Positions 43,657 through 51,706 of a stretch of 64,000 nucleotides of DNA are shown here, one piece after another (positions within the stretch are counted from its first letter, which is position 1; each line of letters starts with the position of its first letter). Under the pieces are notes generated by a model that saw nothing but the letters and a program-made list of their open reading frames with translations, was not told the origin of the DNA and searched no databases. This DNA comes from Atlantibacter subterraneus (GTDB lineage: Bacteria > Pseudomonadota > Gammaproteobacteria > Enterobacterales > Enterobacteriaceae). A program made the position numbers and the translations under genes. The stretch lies in NCBI RefSeq assembly GCF_027853245.1, contig NZ_JAPTZM010000003.1; one strand, 5' to 3'.

Positions 43657-44541
43657 ATGGAACAGTCACCCAGAACCGATTTAAAACTGCTGCGCTATTT
43701 CCTGGCGGTGGCCGAAGAGCTACATTTTGGGCGAGCGGCTGTGCGGCTGAACATGTCGCAGCCCCCGTTAAGCCTGCATATTAAAGAGTTGGAAAATCAG
43801 CTCGGTACGCCACTGTTTGTGCGTCATTCTCGCAGCGTAGCACTGACTCACGCCGGTAAAATTTTGATGGAAGAATCGCGCCGCCTGCTGGCGATGGCGA
43901 ACGCGTCGCTGGCACGGGTAGAGCAAATTGGCCGGGGAGAGGGGGGGAGAATTGAGTTGGGCGTGGTTGGAACCGCAATGTGGGGCCGCATGCGCCCGCT
44001 GATGCATGCCTTTTTACGCGATAATCCTGATGTTGACGTTCAGTTCCGTGAGAAATCGCCGGGAATGCAGCAGGCTTTACTTGAACGCCACGAGCTGGAT
44101 GCCGGGATCTGGCGTATGGCGCTGGACCTGCCCACGGGTATGGTTGGGATACGCCTGCATCAGGCTGCGTTTCTGGTGGCGATGCCGCAGGATAGCCCAC
44201 TGGCAAGCTGGTCCGCTATCCCGCTTGAAGCGCTGCGTAATGAGTATTTTGTCACCTTGCCGTCGGTCCACTCAGATTGGTCGTTTTTACAGCGAGTATG
44301 CCAGGCGGCGGGGTTTTCGCCGATGATCATTCGAGAAGCGGTTGAGCCACAAACGGTACTGGCGATGATCAGTATGGGATTAGGGGTGACGTTGATGGCG
44401 GACAGCTATGCGCAGATGCAGTGGCCTGGCGTGGTATTTCGACCGCTCGAAGAACCCATACCGGCGGATTTATATATTGTCTATCAACCGACACATACCA
44501 CACCGACGGTGATGAGGCTGATAAAAGCGTTAACCCAGTGA
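43657..44541 (+). CDS. xapR: XapR, LysR-family activator of xapAB
   Basis: A 294-residue LysR-type regulator, the length of E. coli XapR. The N-terminal HTH (LKLLRYFLAVAEELHFGRAA...SQPPLSLHIKELE) is followed by a xanthosine-sensing effector domain (e.g. ELGVVGTAMWGRMRPL, SMGLGVTLMADSYAQ). In E. coli it activates xapAB with xanthosine. It is directly downstream of xapB. Confidence 0.95.
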   Translation: MEQSPRTDLKLLRYFLAVAEELHFGRAAVRLNMSQPPLSLHIKELENQLGTPLFVRHSRSVALTHAGKILMEESRRLLAMANASLARVEQIGRGEGGRIELGVVGTAMWGRMRPLMHAFLRDNPDVDVQFREKSPGMQQALLERHELDAGIWRMALDLPTGMVGIRLHQAAFLVAMPQDSPLASWSAIPLEALRNEYFVTLPSVHSDWSFLQRVCQAAGFSPMIIREAVEPQTVLAMISMGLGVTLMADSYAQMQWPGVVFRPLEEPIPADLYIVYQPTHTTPTVMRLIKALTQ

Positions 44542-44553
44542 ATCGCAGATAGC

Positions 44554-44580
44554 AAAAAAGCGCCTTTAGGGCGCTTTTTT
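44554..44580. terminator. Bidirectional terminator between xapR and tRNA-Lys
   Basis: A GCGCC / GGCGC core with a 5-base loop flanked by six A and six T residues; it can stop xapR and the converging tRNA operon. Confidence 0.92.
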
Positions 44581-44584
44581 ACAT

Positions 44585-44660
44585 TGGTGGGTCGTGCAGG
44601 ATTCGAACCTGCGACCAATTGATTAAAAGTCAACTGCTCTACCAACTGAGCTAACGACCC
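44585..44660 (-). tRNA. lysV: tRNA-Lys (anticodon UUU)
   Basis: A 76-nt tRNA on the minus strand with encoded CCA. The acceptor stem is GGGTCGT / ACGACCC, D-loop region AGCTCAGTTGGTAGAGC, anticodon loop CTTTTAA, and TTCGAAT in the T loop. It matches E. coli tRNA-Lys and lies last in the Val-Lys cluster. Confidence 0.96.
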
Positions 44661-44664
44661 GAAA

Positions 44665-44684
44665 TGGTGGGTGATGACGGGCTC
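44665..44684 (-). tRNA. tRNA-Val, 3' fragment beside assembly gap
   Basis: On the minus strand this reads GAGCCCGTCATCACCCACCA, the T-arm 3' half, acceptor ATCACCC, discriminator A and encoded CCA of a tRNA-Val (UAC type in E. coli). The rest falls into a run of N. Confidence 0.75.
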
Positions 44685-44786
44685 NNNNNNNNNNNNNNNN
44701 NNNNNNNNNNNNNNNNNNNNNNNNNNNNNNNNNNNNNNNNNNNNNNNNNNNNNNNNNNNNNNNNNNNNNNNNNNNNNNNNNNNNNN
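44685..44786. other. Assembly gap (102 N)
   Basis: The run of N lies inside a tRNA array. The flanking bases are the 3' end of one tRNA and the 5' end of a tRNA with the same acceptor stem, so either one interrupted gene or a collapsed tandem array (E. coli has several tRNA-Val copies here) is hidden. Confidence 0.99.
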
Positions 44787-44807
44787 TACCAACTGAGCTA
44801 ATCACCC
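44787..44807 (-). tRNA. tRNA-Val, 5' fragment beside assembly gap
   Basis: Minus strand begins GGGTGATTAGCTCAGTTGGT: acceptor GGGTGAT complementary to the ATCACCC seen on the other side of the gap, then the D arm. The D loop differs slightly from the E. coli tRNA-Val I recall, and the anticodon is hidden in the gap. Confidence 0.75.
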
Positions 44808-44824
44808 CCGCTGTGTGGAGTCGC

Positions 44825-44852
44825 ATTATAGGGAGAGTTGAAAATGAGTCAA
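44825..44852 (-). promoter_or_regulatory. tRNA Val-Lys operon promoter
   Basis: On the minus strand, -35 TTGACT (44847-44852), 16-bp spacer and perfect -10 TATAAT (44825-44830), followed by a GC-rich discriminator GCGACTCC typical of stringently controlled stable-RNA promoters. It lies 17 bp upstream of the tRNA 5' end. Confidence 0.85.
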
Positions 44853-44972
44853 CGCATTTTCTTAAGTTTTTAATCGCTCGTCTTAAATTTAGCCAATGCG
44901 ATCGATTATTCCCCGTTGGCGCTTGATTTGCCATCAGTTTATCCCTTTAACACCGAACAACAGGGTTCAACA

Positions 44973-45000
44973 TTGAGGAATCGGGCGACGGTGGTAGAAT
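44973..45000 (+). promoter_or_regulatory. Probable gltX promoter
   Basis: -35 TTGAGG (44973-44978), 16-bp spacer and -10 TAGAAT (44995-45000), about 65 bp upstream of the gltX ATG. The rest of the region between the tRNA promoter and gltX shows no gene. Confidence 0.6.
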
Positions 45001-45066
45001 ATTGCCCACTTAGCATTCCCAGGCATTTGCCGTTTTCCGGCACCTTTACAAACGTAAGGCCAATTA

Positions 45067-46482
45067 ATGAAAATCAAAACCCGCTTCGCACCGAGCCCAA
45101 CTGGCTATCTGCACGTTGGTGGCGCTCGTACTGCTCTTTATTCCTGGCTTTTTGCTCGCAACCTTGGCGGTGAATTTGTCCTGCGCATTGAAGATACCGA
45201 TCTGGAGCGTTCAACGCCGGAAGCCATCGAAGCCATTATGGACGGGATGAACTGGCTGAGCCTGCAGTGGGACGAGGGCCCGTACTATCAGACTAAGCGC
45301 TTCGATCGCTATAACGCGGTGATTGATGAGATGCTCGAAGCGGGCACGGCGTATAAATGCTACTGCTCCAAAGAGCGCCTTGAGGCGCTGCGTGAAGAGC
45401 AGATGGCGAAGGGTGAAAAGCCGCGCTACGACGGGCGTTGCCGCCACGGTCATGAACATCATGCCGCCGATGAGCCGTGCGTGGTGCGTTTTGCCAACCC
45501 GCAGGAAGGGTCAGTAATTTTTGACGATCAGATCCGTGGCCCGATCGAATTCAGCAATCAGGAGCTGGACGATCTGATCATCCGCCGTACCGACGGTTCT
45601 CCGACCTACAACTTCTGCGTTGTAGTGGATGACTGGGATATGGAAATCACCCACGTGATCCGTGGCGAAGACCATATCAACAACACGCCGCGCCAGATCA
45701 ACATCCTGAAAGCGCTGAACGCGCCGGTGCCGCTGTATGCCCACGTGTCGATGATCAACGGCGACGACGGTAAAAAACTCTCCAAACGCCACGGCGCGGT
45801 GAGTGTGATGCAATACCGCGATGACGGCTATCTGCCGGAAGCGCTGCTGAACTATCTGGTGCGTCTGGGCTGGTCTCACGGCGATCAGGAAATTTTCAGC
45901 CGCGAAGAGATGATCAAACTGTTCGATCTGCATGCGGTGAGCAAATCCGCCAGCGCTTTCAATACTGAAAAGTTGCAGTGGCTGAACCATCATTACATCA
46001 ACACCCTGGCGCCGGAGTACGTGGCGACTCACTTGCAGTGGCATATCGAGCAGGAAAATATCGATACCCGCAACGGCCCTGAGCTGGCGGCACTGGTAAA
46101 ACTGCTGGGCGAGCGCTGCAAAACGCTGAAAGAGATGGCCGCTACCTGCCGTTATTTCTATGAAGACTTCGCGGAATTTGACGCCGACGCAGCGAAGAAA
46201 CACCTGCGCCCGGTGGCGCGTCAGCCGCTGGAAGTGGTGCGCGATAAATTAGCCGCTATCACCAGCTGGACGGCGGAAAACGTACACGAAGCCATTCAGG
46301 CGACGGCAGATGAGCTGGAGGTCGGTATGGGTAAAGTGGGTATGCCGCTGCGCGTGGCGGTCACCGGGGCAGGGCAATCGCCGGGTCTGGACGTTACCGT
46401 GCATGCTATTGGTAAGAGCCGTTCGGTAGAACGCATCAATAAAGCGCTGGCGTTTATCGCCGAGCGTGAAAGCCAGCAGTAA
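45067..46482 (+). CDS. gltX: GltX, glutamyl-tRNA synthetase
   Basis: Class I synthetase charging tRNA-Glu. It has 471 residues, the E. coli length. The HIGH-type signature is in PSPTGYLHVGGAR (residues ~9-21) and the KMSKS-type motif is KKLSKRHG. A zinc site is formed by CYCSKER and the CRHGHEH stretch. AAGG precedes the ATG. It is divergent from the tRNA operon. Confidence 0.98.
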   Translation: MKIKTRFAPSPTGYLHVGGARTALYSWLFARNLGGEFVLRIEDTDLERSTPEAIEAIMDGMNWLSLQWDEGPYYQTKRFDRYNAVIDEMLEAGTAYKCYCSKERLEALREEQMAKGEKPRYDGRCRHGHEHHAADEPCVVRFANPQEGSVIFDDQIRGPIEFSNQELDDLIIRRTDGSPTYNFCVVVDDWDMEITHVIRGEDHINNTPRQINILKALNAPVPLYAHVSMINGDDGKKLSKRHGAVSVMQYRDDGYLPEALLNYLVRLGWSHGDQEIFSREEMIKLFDLHAVSKSASAFNTEKLQWLNHHYINTLAPEYVATHLQWHIEQENIDTRNGPELAALVKLLGERCKTLKEMAATCRYFYEDFAEFDADAAKKHLRPVARQPLEVVRDKLAAITSWTAENVHEAIQATADELEVGMGKVGMPLRVAVTGAGQSPGLDVTVHAIGKSRSVERINKALAFIAERESQQ

Positions 46483-46495
46483 GCCTGCCGTTAAC

Positions 46496-46525
46496 AAATA
46501 AAGCCGGTTAATACCGGCTTTATTT
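46496..46525. terminator. Bidirectional terminator between gltX and yfeD
   Basis: Perfect 13-bp arms (46496-46508 / 46513-46525, core AAAGCCGGT / ACCGGCTTT) with a TAAT loop and T-rich exits on both strands. Confidence 0.92.
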
Positions 46526-46532
46526 TTGGCTG

Positions 46533-46919
46533 TTATTCATCTTTAATGCCCAGCCGTTTTAACAGCCCACTGATACCTTCACGCAATATTAATGCTGAAA
46601 GCTGCTGGCGTTCATGGGGCGTCATGGCCTGGGCGACCTGGCGTAACTGGTTTTCCAGCTGTGCGGCGTCATCACCGTAAGCGATTATGGGTTCCGCTAC
46701 ATGGTAGCCTTCCGCTCTGGACTGCATTTTCCGCGTGCCGGAGACATATTCACGTACCCGATCGTCGACGATAATCAGATGCGCTTTTCCGCCCTTCACG
46801 CCTTTCAGAGGAACGGTTTGCCATTGCTGATCGGTTACCCAGCGATTAATGGTCTGCGCTTTATAACCTGTTAATTCGGCAAGTTCTGCCGGGGTCATCC
46901 TTGGTTTGAAATTCATCAT
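46533..46919 (-). CDS. yfeD: YfeD-position DNA-binding protein (YfeC/YfeD family)
   Basis: A 128-residue putative DNA-binding protein of the YfeC-like family (DUF1323). The N-terminal HTH reads MTPAELAELTGYKAQTINRWV, a conserved GVKGGKAHLI segment follows, and the C-terminus has LILREGISGLLKRLGI. It is 3 bp downstream of yfeC and clearly its paralogue. The symbol is assigned from gene order; the protein is not a close match to the E. coli YfeD I recall. Regulatory targets are unknown. Confidence 0.75.
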   Translation of the reverse strand: MMNFKPRMTPAELAELTGYKAQTINRWVTDQQWQTVPLKGVKGGKAHLIIVDDRVREYVSGTRKMQSRAEGYHVAEPIIAYGDDAAQLENQLRQVAQAMTPHERQQLSALILREGISGLLKRLGIKDE

Positions 46920-46922
46920 AGG

Positions 46923-47285
46923 CTAGTCATCATGACGAATGCTGAGGCGTTGTAACATTCCGGAAATCCCTTCTCTCAGGAGCAGAGAGGTCATTTGTTT
47001 TTGTTCGGACGGCGTCATTTCTTTCAGTGAATTAATCAGCAAATTTTCGAGCGGCGTTTCAGCCTGCGGGGCAATATAAGATGCGTGAGGTTCAGTGGCG
47101 CGCTGCGCGCTACGTATAAAATGCCGAACTTGTTCATTAACGTGGATCAATCTTGCTTTGCCGCCCTGTACACCGGGCTTAGGTGAGGTTTCCCACCCCT
47201 CTTTACGCACCCATTTATTAATGGTTTGCCTGCTGTAACCCGTTAGCAATGCCAATTCTTCTGGCGTCATTCGTTCCTTGAGCAT
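46923..47285 (-). CDS. yfeC: YfeC, putative DNA-binding protein
   Basis: A 120-residue member of the YfeC-like family. The HTH is MTPEELALLTGYSRQTINKWV (residues ~6-26), followed by GVQGGKARLIHVNEQVR and a C-terminal SLLLREGISGMLQRL helix. It matches E. coli YfeC along its length. It forms a two-gene unit with the downstream paralogue. Promoter not identified in the ~155 bp upstream. Confidence 0.9.
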   Translation of the reverse strand: MLKERMTPEELALLTGYSRQTINKWVRKEGWETSPKPGVQGGKARLIHVNEQVRHFIRSAQRATEPHASYIAPQAETPLENLLINSLKEMTPSEQKQMTSLLLREGISGMLQRLSIRHDD

Positions 47286-47442
47286 GAGTACTCCAGTGAT
47301 TTATAAGGTTATTAGCTGTTCATCTTATAGCACTATTTTACTGGAAACTGTGACGTGAATAACTAGCGAGTTCAGGAAAGTGCGAGACAGATGCCATGTT
47401 GCTGGCTTTTTCAGCGGTTGAATCTAATCGGTGAATTTCGCG

Positions 47443-47471
47443 TTGACAGTCCAGGGTGGAATTCATATTAT
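47443..47471 (+). promoter_or_regulatory. tRNA-Ala operon promoter
   Basis: Consensus -35 TTGACA (47443-47448), 17-bp spacer and -10 TATTAT (47466-47471), followed by a GC-rich discriminator TCGGGCCGTC as in stringently controlled stable-RNA promoters. It lies 32 bp before the first tRNA-Ala. Confidence 0.9.
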
Positions 47472-47503
47472 TCGGGCCGTCAACACGACAACGATTTTGC
47501 GTA

Positions 47504-47579
<76 letters not shown>

Positions 47580-47617
47580 AACTTCATCCCGCAAGTTTGG
47601 TGCAAACAAAAAATCGT

Positions 47618-47693
<76 letters not shown>

Positions 47694-47700
47694 CCTTTCA

Positions 47701-47725
47701 AACCCTCGCTTCGGCGGGGGTTTTT
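47701..47725 (+). terminator. Terminator of the tRNA-Ala operon
   Basis: A 9-bp stem (AACCCTCGC / GCGGGGGTT, one G-T pair) with a TTCG tetraloop and a T tract, 7 bp after the second tRNA. Confidence 0.92.
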
Positions 47726-47922
47726 CGTTTTTACGCCTGGCTTTTTCTTTCTTGACCCCATCCACGATTTAATTTTATTTATGTCATTTTGTAGTAATTC
47801 GTTAATCCCTTGTTTATCCAGGGGAGATTACTCTTGTCACGACTTGCGCCGGGTAAAGGTTAACCATATTATTAGCGCTGCTTATTTCACGTGCCAAATT
47901 AACAAGTAAATTATATATATCC

Positions 47923-50106
47923 ATGTTAAACAGAATTAATATAAAGCGGTTTTTTGTAGCATTGGTGTTATGTTTTTTACTGGTACCGATAGCACGTTAT
48001 ATTTCTCCCAAGGCTGTCATTGATGGACAAGCGCTTTATCTTGCCTATTTGCCGTTGAGCGTTATGGTAGCGATGCTGCTGCTATTTGGCCGCCATGCCA
48101 TTGCCCCGCTGATTATTGTTCTGGCCATCTCTTACTCCCATCGCTACCACATAAACGTATTGCAACTAAGCGCATTTCTTTTTTGCTTACTTGGCCCTTT
48201 TCTTCTGGGCGGAGCGATTTGCCAGGCTTTTCTGGGCCGCCGCTGGCGCTATAACCTGACGGGTAAAGGCGTCGGTCATCGTATTCTCTGGATGGGGTTT
48301 GCCGCGCCACTGATCAGTAAAATGTTGCGCTATGTTCTGGGGCGCTATATGACCTTTCCAGCCGCCGTGGAGCCATTTTTTGGCCATAGCTCGACCATGT
48401 TCAACATCGTTGATGCGCAGAACACCGTGGCGGCGGCGTTAGTTTTCAGCGGCATGTTTTATTACCCGCTGAGAATGCTATTAAGCCTGGCCTTTGCGCG
48501 CGCGTTTTTCCGGCGCTGCATTGTTCCGGCCTTTTCACGCAGGCGGCGGATTTTTACCTTCTGCTGGCTGGTCATGGTAGTCGCCTTACTGGTTATTTGC
48601 TGTGGGCCTTATGAAACAGACTGGATATCGGGTTATCTGGTGCCGATTGTGTTTGTGTTATTCACGATCGGCGTATTCAAAATTGGCCCCCGTTTAATCA
48701 GCATATTGTGGTCGATATCCGCATGGATGCTGCTGAGCTGGAATGAAAGTTTTCTGTACGGCAACTCTGCCTATTCACTGGCTTTTGTGCTGTCAGTTTT
48801 TATTGCGTTTACCGTGTCGGTATTGTTTATGACGGTAATATTTCAGCGTAACGAAAGAATGAAGCGTCAATATTTCACGCTGTCGCAAACCGATCCCTTA
48901 ACGCGCATGCCGAATTTGCGCGCCCTTGAAAAGGTCATTGAGCGGGAACGTTCCGGTGCGCTTTGCTGCCTGCGGCTCAACAATATGGACTTCCTGAGCC
49001 GTCATTACGGCCTGATGATGCGCGTCCACGTAAAGCAATTAATCTCCAACATCCTGAAGCCCTGGCTACAACAGGGCGAAATGGTGTTTCAGTTGCCTGG
49101 CAGTGATTTGCTGATTTTCCTGAAAGGGCCGGAACCTGAAGCGCGTTTACGTCATATGGTCGATCTGTTGGGCAGCAAGCGTATTCCATGGAACAGCGTT
49201 CAGATGGATATCGATTACGGTGCCACCTGGTCGATAATTAATTACCACGAGGATGAATTGTACCGGGTGATCAGCCAGCTGAGTTATCTGGCGGAGCAGG
49301 TCACGGTGGATGAGCCGGTATTGCCGCTTAATCAAAACAGTAAAGTAACAATTTCTGGTGAAACCACCGAGCGAATCACCTTGCTCAGACAGGTGAAGCA
49401 GGTGCTGGAAGAGGAAACAATTGAACTCTACGCCCAGCCGATTGTGGATGCGCAGGGAAGGGGATACCACGAAATCCTGGCGCGGATGCGTTGTGATGAT
49501 ATTTTCCTTACTCCCGACAAGTTCATCCCGGTGGTGGCGCACTTTAACCTGAGCGTGCGTTTTGATATGCAGGTGATGAAAGCCTTACTGAAGTATCTTC
49601 GGTTGCATCCGGTCAACGGCCAGTGTCCGCGCTTTTCCGTCAATTTAATGCCGCTGACCCTGATGCAAAAAGGCGCAGCCAGGCAGATCATTACGCTGTT
49701 TGAAGAGTATGACGTGCCGGTAAGCTGGGTGATTATCGAAGTGACGGAAGAGCAGGCCTTCTCCGATTCCGAAACCACCACCCAGAATATTACCCTGCTG
49801 CGTGAAAGCGGGTTCCGTATCGCGATTGATGACTTCGGCACCGGGTATGCCAACTTCGAGCGCCTGAAGCGCCTGCAGGCGGATATCATCAAAATTGACG
49901 GCTGCTTTATTCAGGACATCCTTACCGATTCGCTGGATAACATGATTGTGAAATCGATCTGCGAACTGGCGAAAGCCAAATCCTTTTCGGTGGTGGCAGA
50001 GTATGTGGAAACCGAAGCGCAGCGCGAGTTGCTGCTGGAGTTAGGCGTCAATTATCTGCAAGGCTATCTGACCGGCAGGCCGGTGCCGCTTAGCACCTTA
50101 TCGTAA
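47923..50106 (+). CDS. pdeA: PdeA (YfeA), membrane-bound c-di-GMP phosphodiesterase
   Basis: A 727-residue protein: N-terminal membrane-sensor region with about eight hydrophobic segments (residues 10-310, MASE1-like), a degenerate GGDEF domain (~320-460) and a C-terminal EAL domain (~475-720). The diguanylate-cyclase signature is replaced by LPGSDLL, so synthase activity is unlikely. The EAL domain has EILAR in place of EALLR but keeps the DDFGTGYAN and KIDG motifs and the ENLMP-like VNLMPLTL stretch, so hydrolysis of c-di-GMP is plausible. No clear ribosome site precedes the ATG. Identity to E. coli YfeA/PdeA is clear. Confidence 0.93.
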   Translation: MLNRINIKRFFVALVLCFLLVPIARYISPKAVIDGQALYLAYLPLSVMVAMLLLFGRHAIAPLIIVLAISYSHRYHINVLQLSAFLFCLLGPFLLGGAICQAFLGRRWRYNLTGKGVGHRILWMGFAAPLISKMLRYVLGRYMTFPAAVEPFFGHSSTMFNIVDAQNTVAAALVFSGMFYYPLRMLLSLAFARAFFRRCIVPAFSRRRRIFTFCWLVMVVALLVICCGPYETDWISGYLVPIVFVLFTIGVFKIGPRLISILWSISAWMLLSWNESFLYGNSAYSLAFVLSVFIAFTVSVLFMTVIFQRNERMKRQYFTLSQTDPLTRMPNLRALEKVIERERSGALCCLRLNNMDFLSRHYGLMMRVHVKQLISNILKPWLQQGEMVFQLPGSDLLIFLKGPEPEARLRHMVDLLGSKRIPWNSVQMDIDYGATWSIINYHEDELYRVISQLSYLAEQVTVDEPVLPLNQNSKVTISGETTERITLLRQVKQVLEEETIELYAQPIVDAQGRGYHEILARMRCDDIFLTPDKFIPVVAHFNLSVRFDMQVMKALLKYLRLHPVNGQCPRFSVNLMPLTLMQKGAARQIITLFEEYDVPVSWVIIEVTEEQAFSDSETTTQNITLLRESGFRIAIDDFGTGYANFERLKRLQADIIKIDGCFIQDILTDSLDNMIVKSICELAKAKSFSVVAEYVETEAQRELLLELGVNYLQGYLTGRPVPLSTLS

Positions 50107-50111
50107 CCATA

Positions 50112-50141
50112 AAAAAACCCGCTTCAGGAAGCGGGTTTTTT
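50112..50141. terminator. Bidirectional terminator between pdeA and nupC
   Basis: An AAAAAACCCGCTTC / GAAGCGGGTTTTTT inverted repeat with a tight loop, serving the converging pdeA and nupC genes. Confidence 0.93.
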
Positions 50142-50155
50142 ATTTCTTATAAGCC

Positions 50156-51355
50156 TTACGGCAGCATCAGCGCCGCGATGGACGCAGACAGCACGCTCAC
50201 CAGCGTAGAGCCGTATACCAGCTTCAGACCAAAGCGCGATACCACGTTGCCTTGCTCTTCGTTCAGGCCCTTAATCGCACCGGCGATGATACCGATAGAC
50301 GAGAAGTTAGCGAACGACACCAGGAAGATAGACAGAATGCCTTCCGCACGTGCAGACAGCGGGGTCGCAGACTGGGCGATTTTTTGCAGATCCAGCATCG
50401 CCACGAATTCGTTGGAAACCAGTTTGGTCGCCATGATGCTGCCTACCTGCAATGCTTCGCTGGCCGGTACGCCCATCACCCAGGCAATCGGGTAGAACAC
50501 GTAACCCAGAATACCCTGGAAAGAGATACCCAGCACCGCAGCGAACAGCGCGTTCAGACCGGCGATCAGCGCGATAAAGCCGATCAGCATGGCCGCAACG
50601 ATTACCGCCACTTTAAAACCGGCGAGGATGTATTCACCCAGCATTTCGAAGAAGCTCTGACCTTCATGCAGACTGGACATCTGCAGGTTTTCATCTTCTT
50701 GCTCAACGCGGTACGGGTTAATCAGCGACAGCACGATAAAGGTGCTGAACATGTTGAGCACCAGCGCCGCCACCACGTACTGGGGTTGCAGCATGGTCAT
50801 GTACGCGCCGACGATGGACATGGAGACGGTAGACATCGCCGTGGCCGCCATGGTGTACATGCGGTTGCGGGACATTTTGCCGAGAATATCTTTATAGGCG
50901 ATAAAGTTTTCCGACTGGCCCAGAATCAGCGAGCTTACGGCGTTGAAGGATTCCAGTTTACCCATACCGTTCACTTTGGAGAGCACGGTACCGATAGCGC
51001 GGATGACAATCGGCAGCACGCGAATATGCTGCAGAATACCGATCAGCGCGGAAATGAACACGATAGGGCAGAGAACCTGTAAGAAGAAAAAGGCCAGACC
51101 CTGATCGTTCATGCCGCCAAAGACGAAGTTTGTCCCTTCGCGTGCAAAGCCGAGCAGTTTATCGAACATGCCTGCGAAGGCTTTCACGAATCCGAGGCCA
51201 ACCTCAGAGTTCAGGAAGAACCAGGCAAGAATCACTTCTATCACTAATAATTGAATAACAAAGCGGATACGAATTTCTTTGCGGTTACGGCTGACCAGCA
51301 AAGCAAGCAGCGCAACAACGGCGAGCGCCAGAACAAAGTGCAGAACGCGGGACAT
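50156..51355 (-). CDS. nupC: NupC, nucleoside:H+ symporter
   Basis: Concentrative nucleoside transporter (CNT family) for pyrimidine nucleosides and adenosine, 399 residues with about ten transmembrane segments. GILGQSENFIAYKDILG-type region appears as LILGQSENFIAYKDI, and the C-terminal VSFANFSSIGIIAGAIKGL is conserved. Compared with the E. coli protein as I recall it, one loop is shorter (LFAAVLGISFQG) and another longer (AQSATPLSARAEG). Divergent from mntH over 351 bp. Confidence 0.96.
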   Translation of the reverse strand: MSRVLHFVLALAVVALLALLVSRNRKEIRIRFVIQLLVIEVILAWFFLNSEVGLGFVKAFAGMFDKLLGFAREGTNFVFGGMNDQGLAFFFLQVLCPIVFISALIGILQHIRVLPIVIRAIGTVLSKVNGMGKLESFNAVSSLILGQSENFIAYKDILGKMSRNRMYTMAATAMSTVSMSIVGAYMTMLQPQYVVAALVLNMFSTFIVLSLINPYRVEQEDENLQMSSLHEGQSFFEMLGEYILAGFKVAVIVAAMLIGFIALIAGLNALFAAVLGISFQGILGYVFYPIAWVMGVPASEALQVGSIMATKLVSNEFVAMLDLQKIAQSATPLSARAEGILSIFLVSFANFSSIGIIAGAIKGLNEEQGNVVSRFGLKLVYGSTLVSVLSASIAALMLP

Positions 51356-51706
51356 GTGTGCTCCGAATATGAGGCAGGTTTAATTTCCTTGCACATTCTA
51401 TGCAACGAGACGTAATAAAACGAGATCTAACGCTCACTATAGTAAGGTCTTGTGACGAACCGCAAAAATAGTGATCCACCAGACATTTCTGATATGTTAC
51501 GTAAAGAACTGAAAGGTTACGTACTCCGTCTATACTTTTAACACTTTGTGACGCCCTCCGTAAAAAACGCGGCGTTGCGCACTCTGCTCTTCCAACATCG
51601 TTTTTAGCTATCAAAGTAATCGTACGCTCCCCTTGTGAATGAACTTGATAATCATTCTCATTTTGTTAGCATAAAACATAGCAAAGGCTATATTTTGAGG
51701 CAAAAA
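51356..51706. promoter_or_regulatory. Divergent nupC/mntH control region with MntR and Fur-like boxes
   Basis: Two operators are visible before mntH: an MntR-type inverted repeat (AAAACATA...TATATTTT, 51673-51696, core ATAGCAAAGGCTAT) and a Fur-like AT-rich box GATAATCATTCTCATTTT (51647-51664). A -35 TTGATA (51645-51650) overlaps the Fur box and TAGCAT (51667-51672) could be the -10. nupC is under CRP/CytR in E. coli; I could not fix those sites here. No gene is present. Confidence 0.7.
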
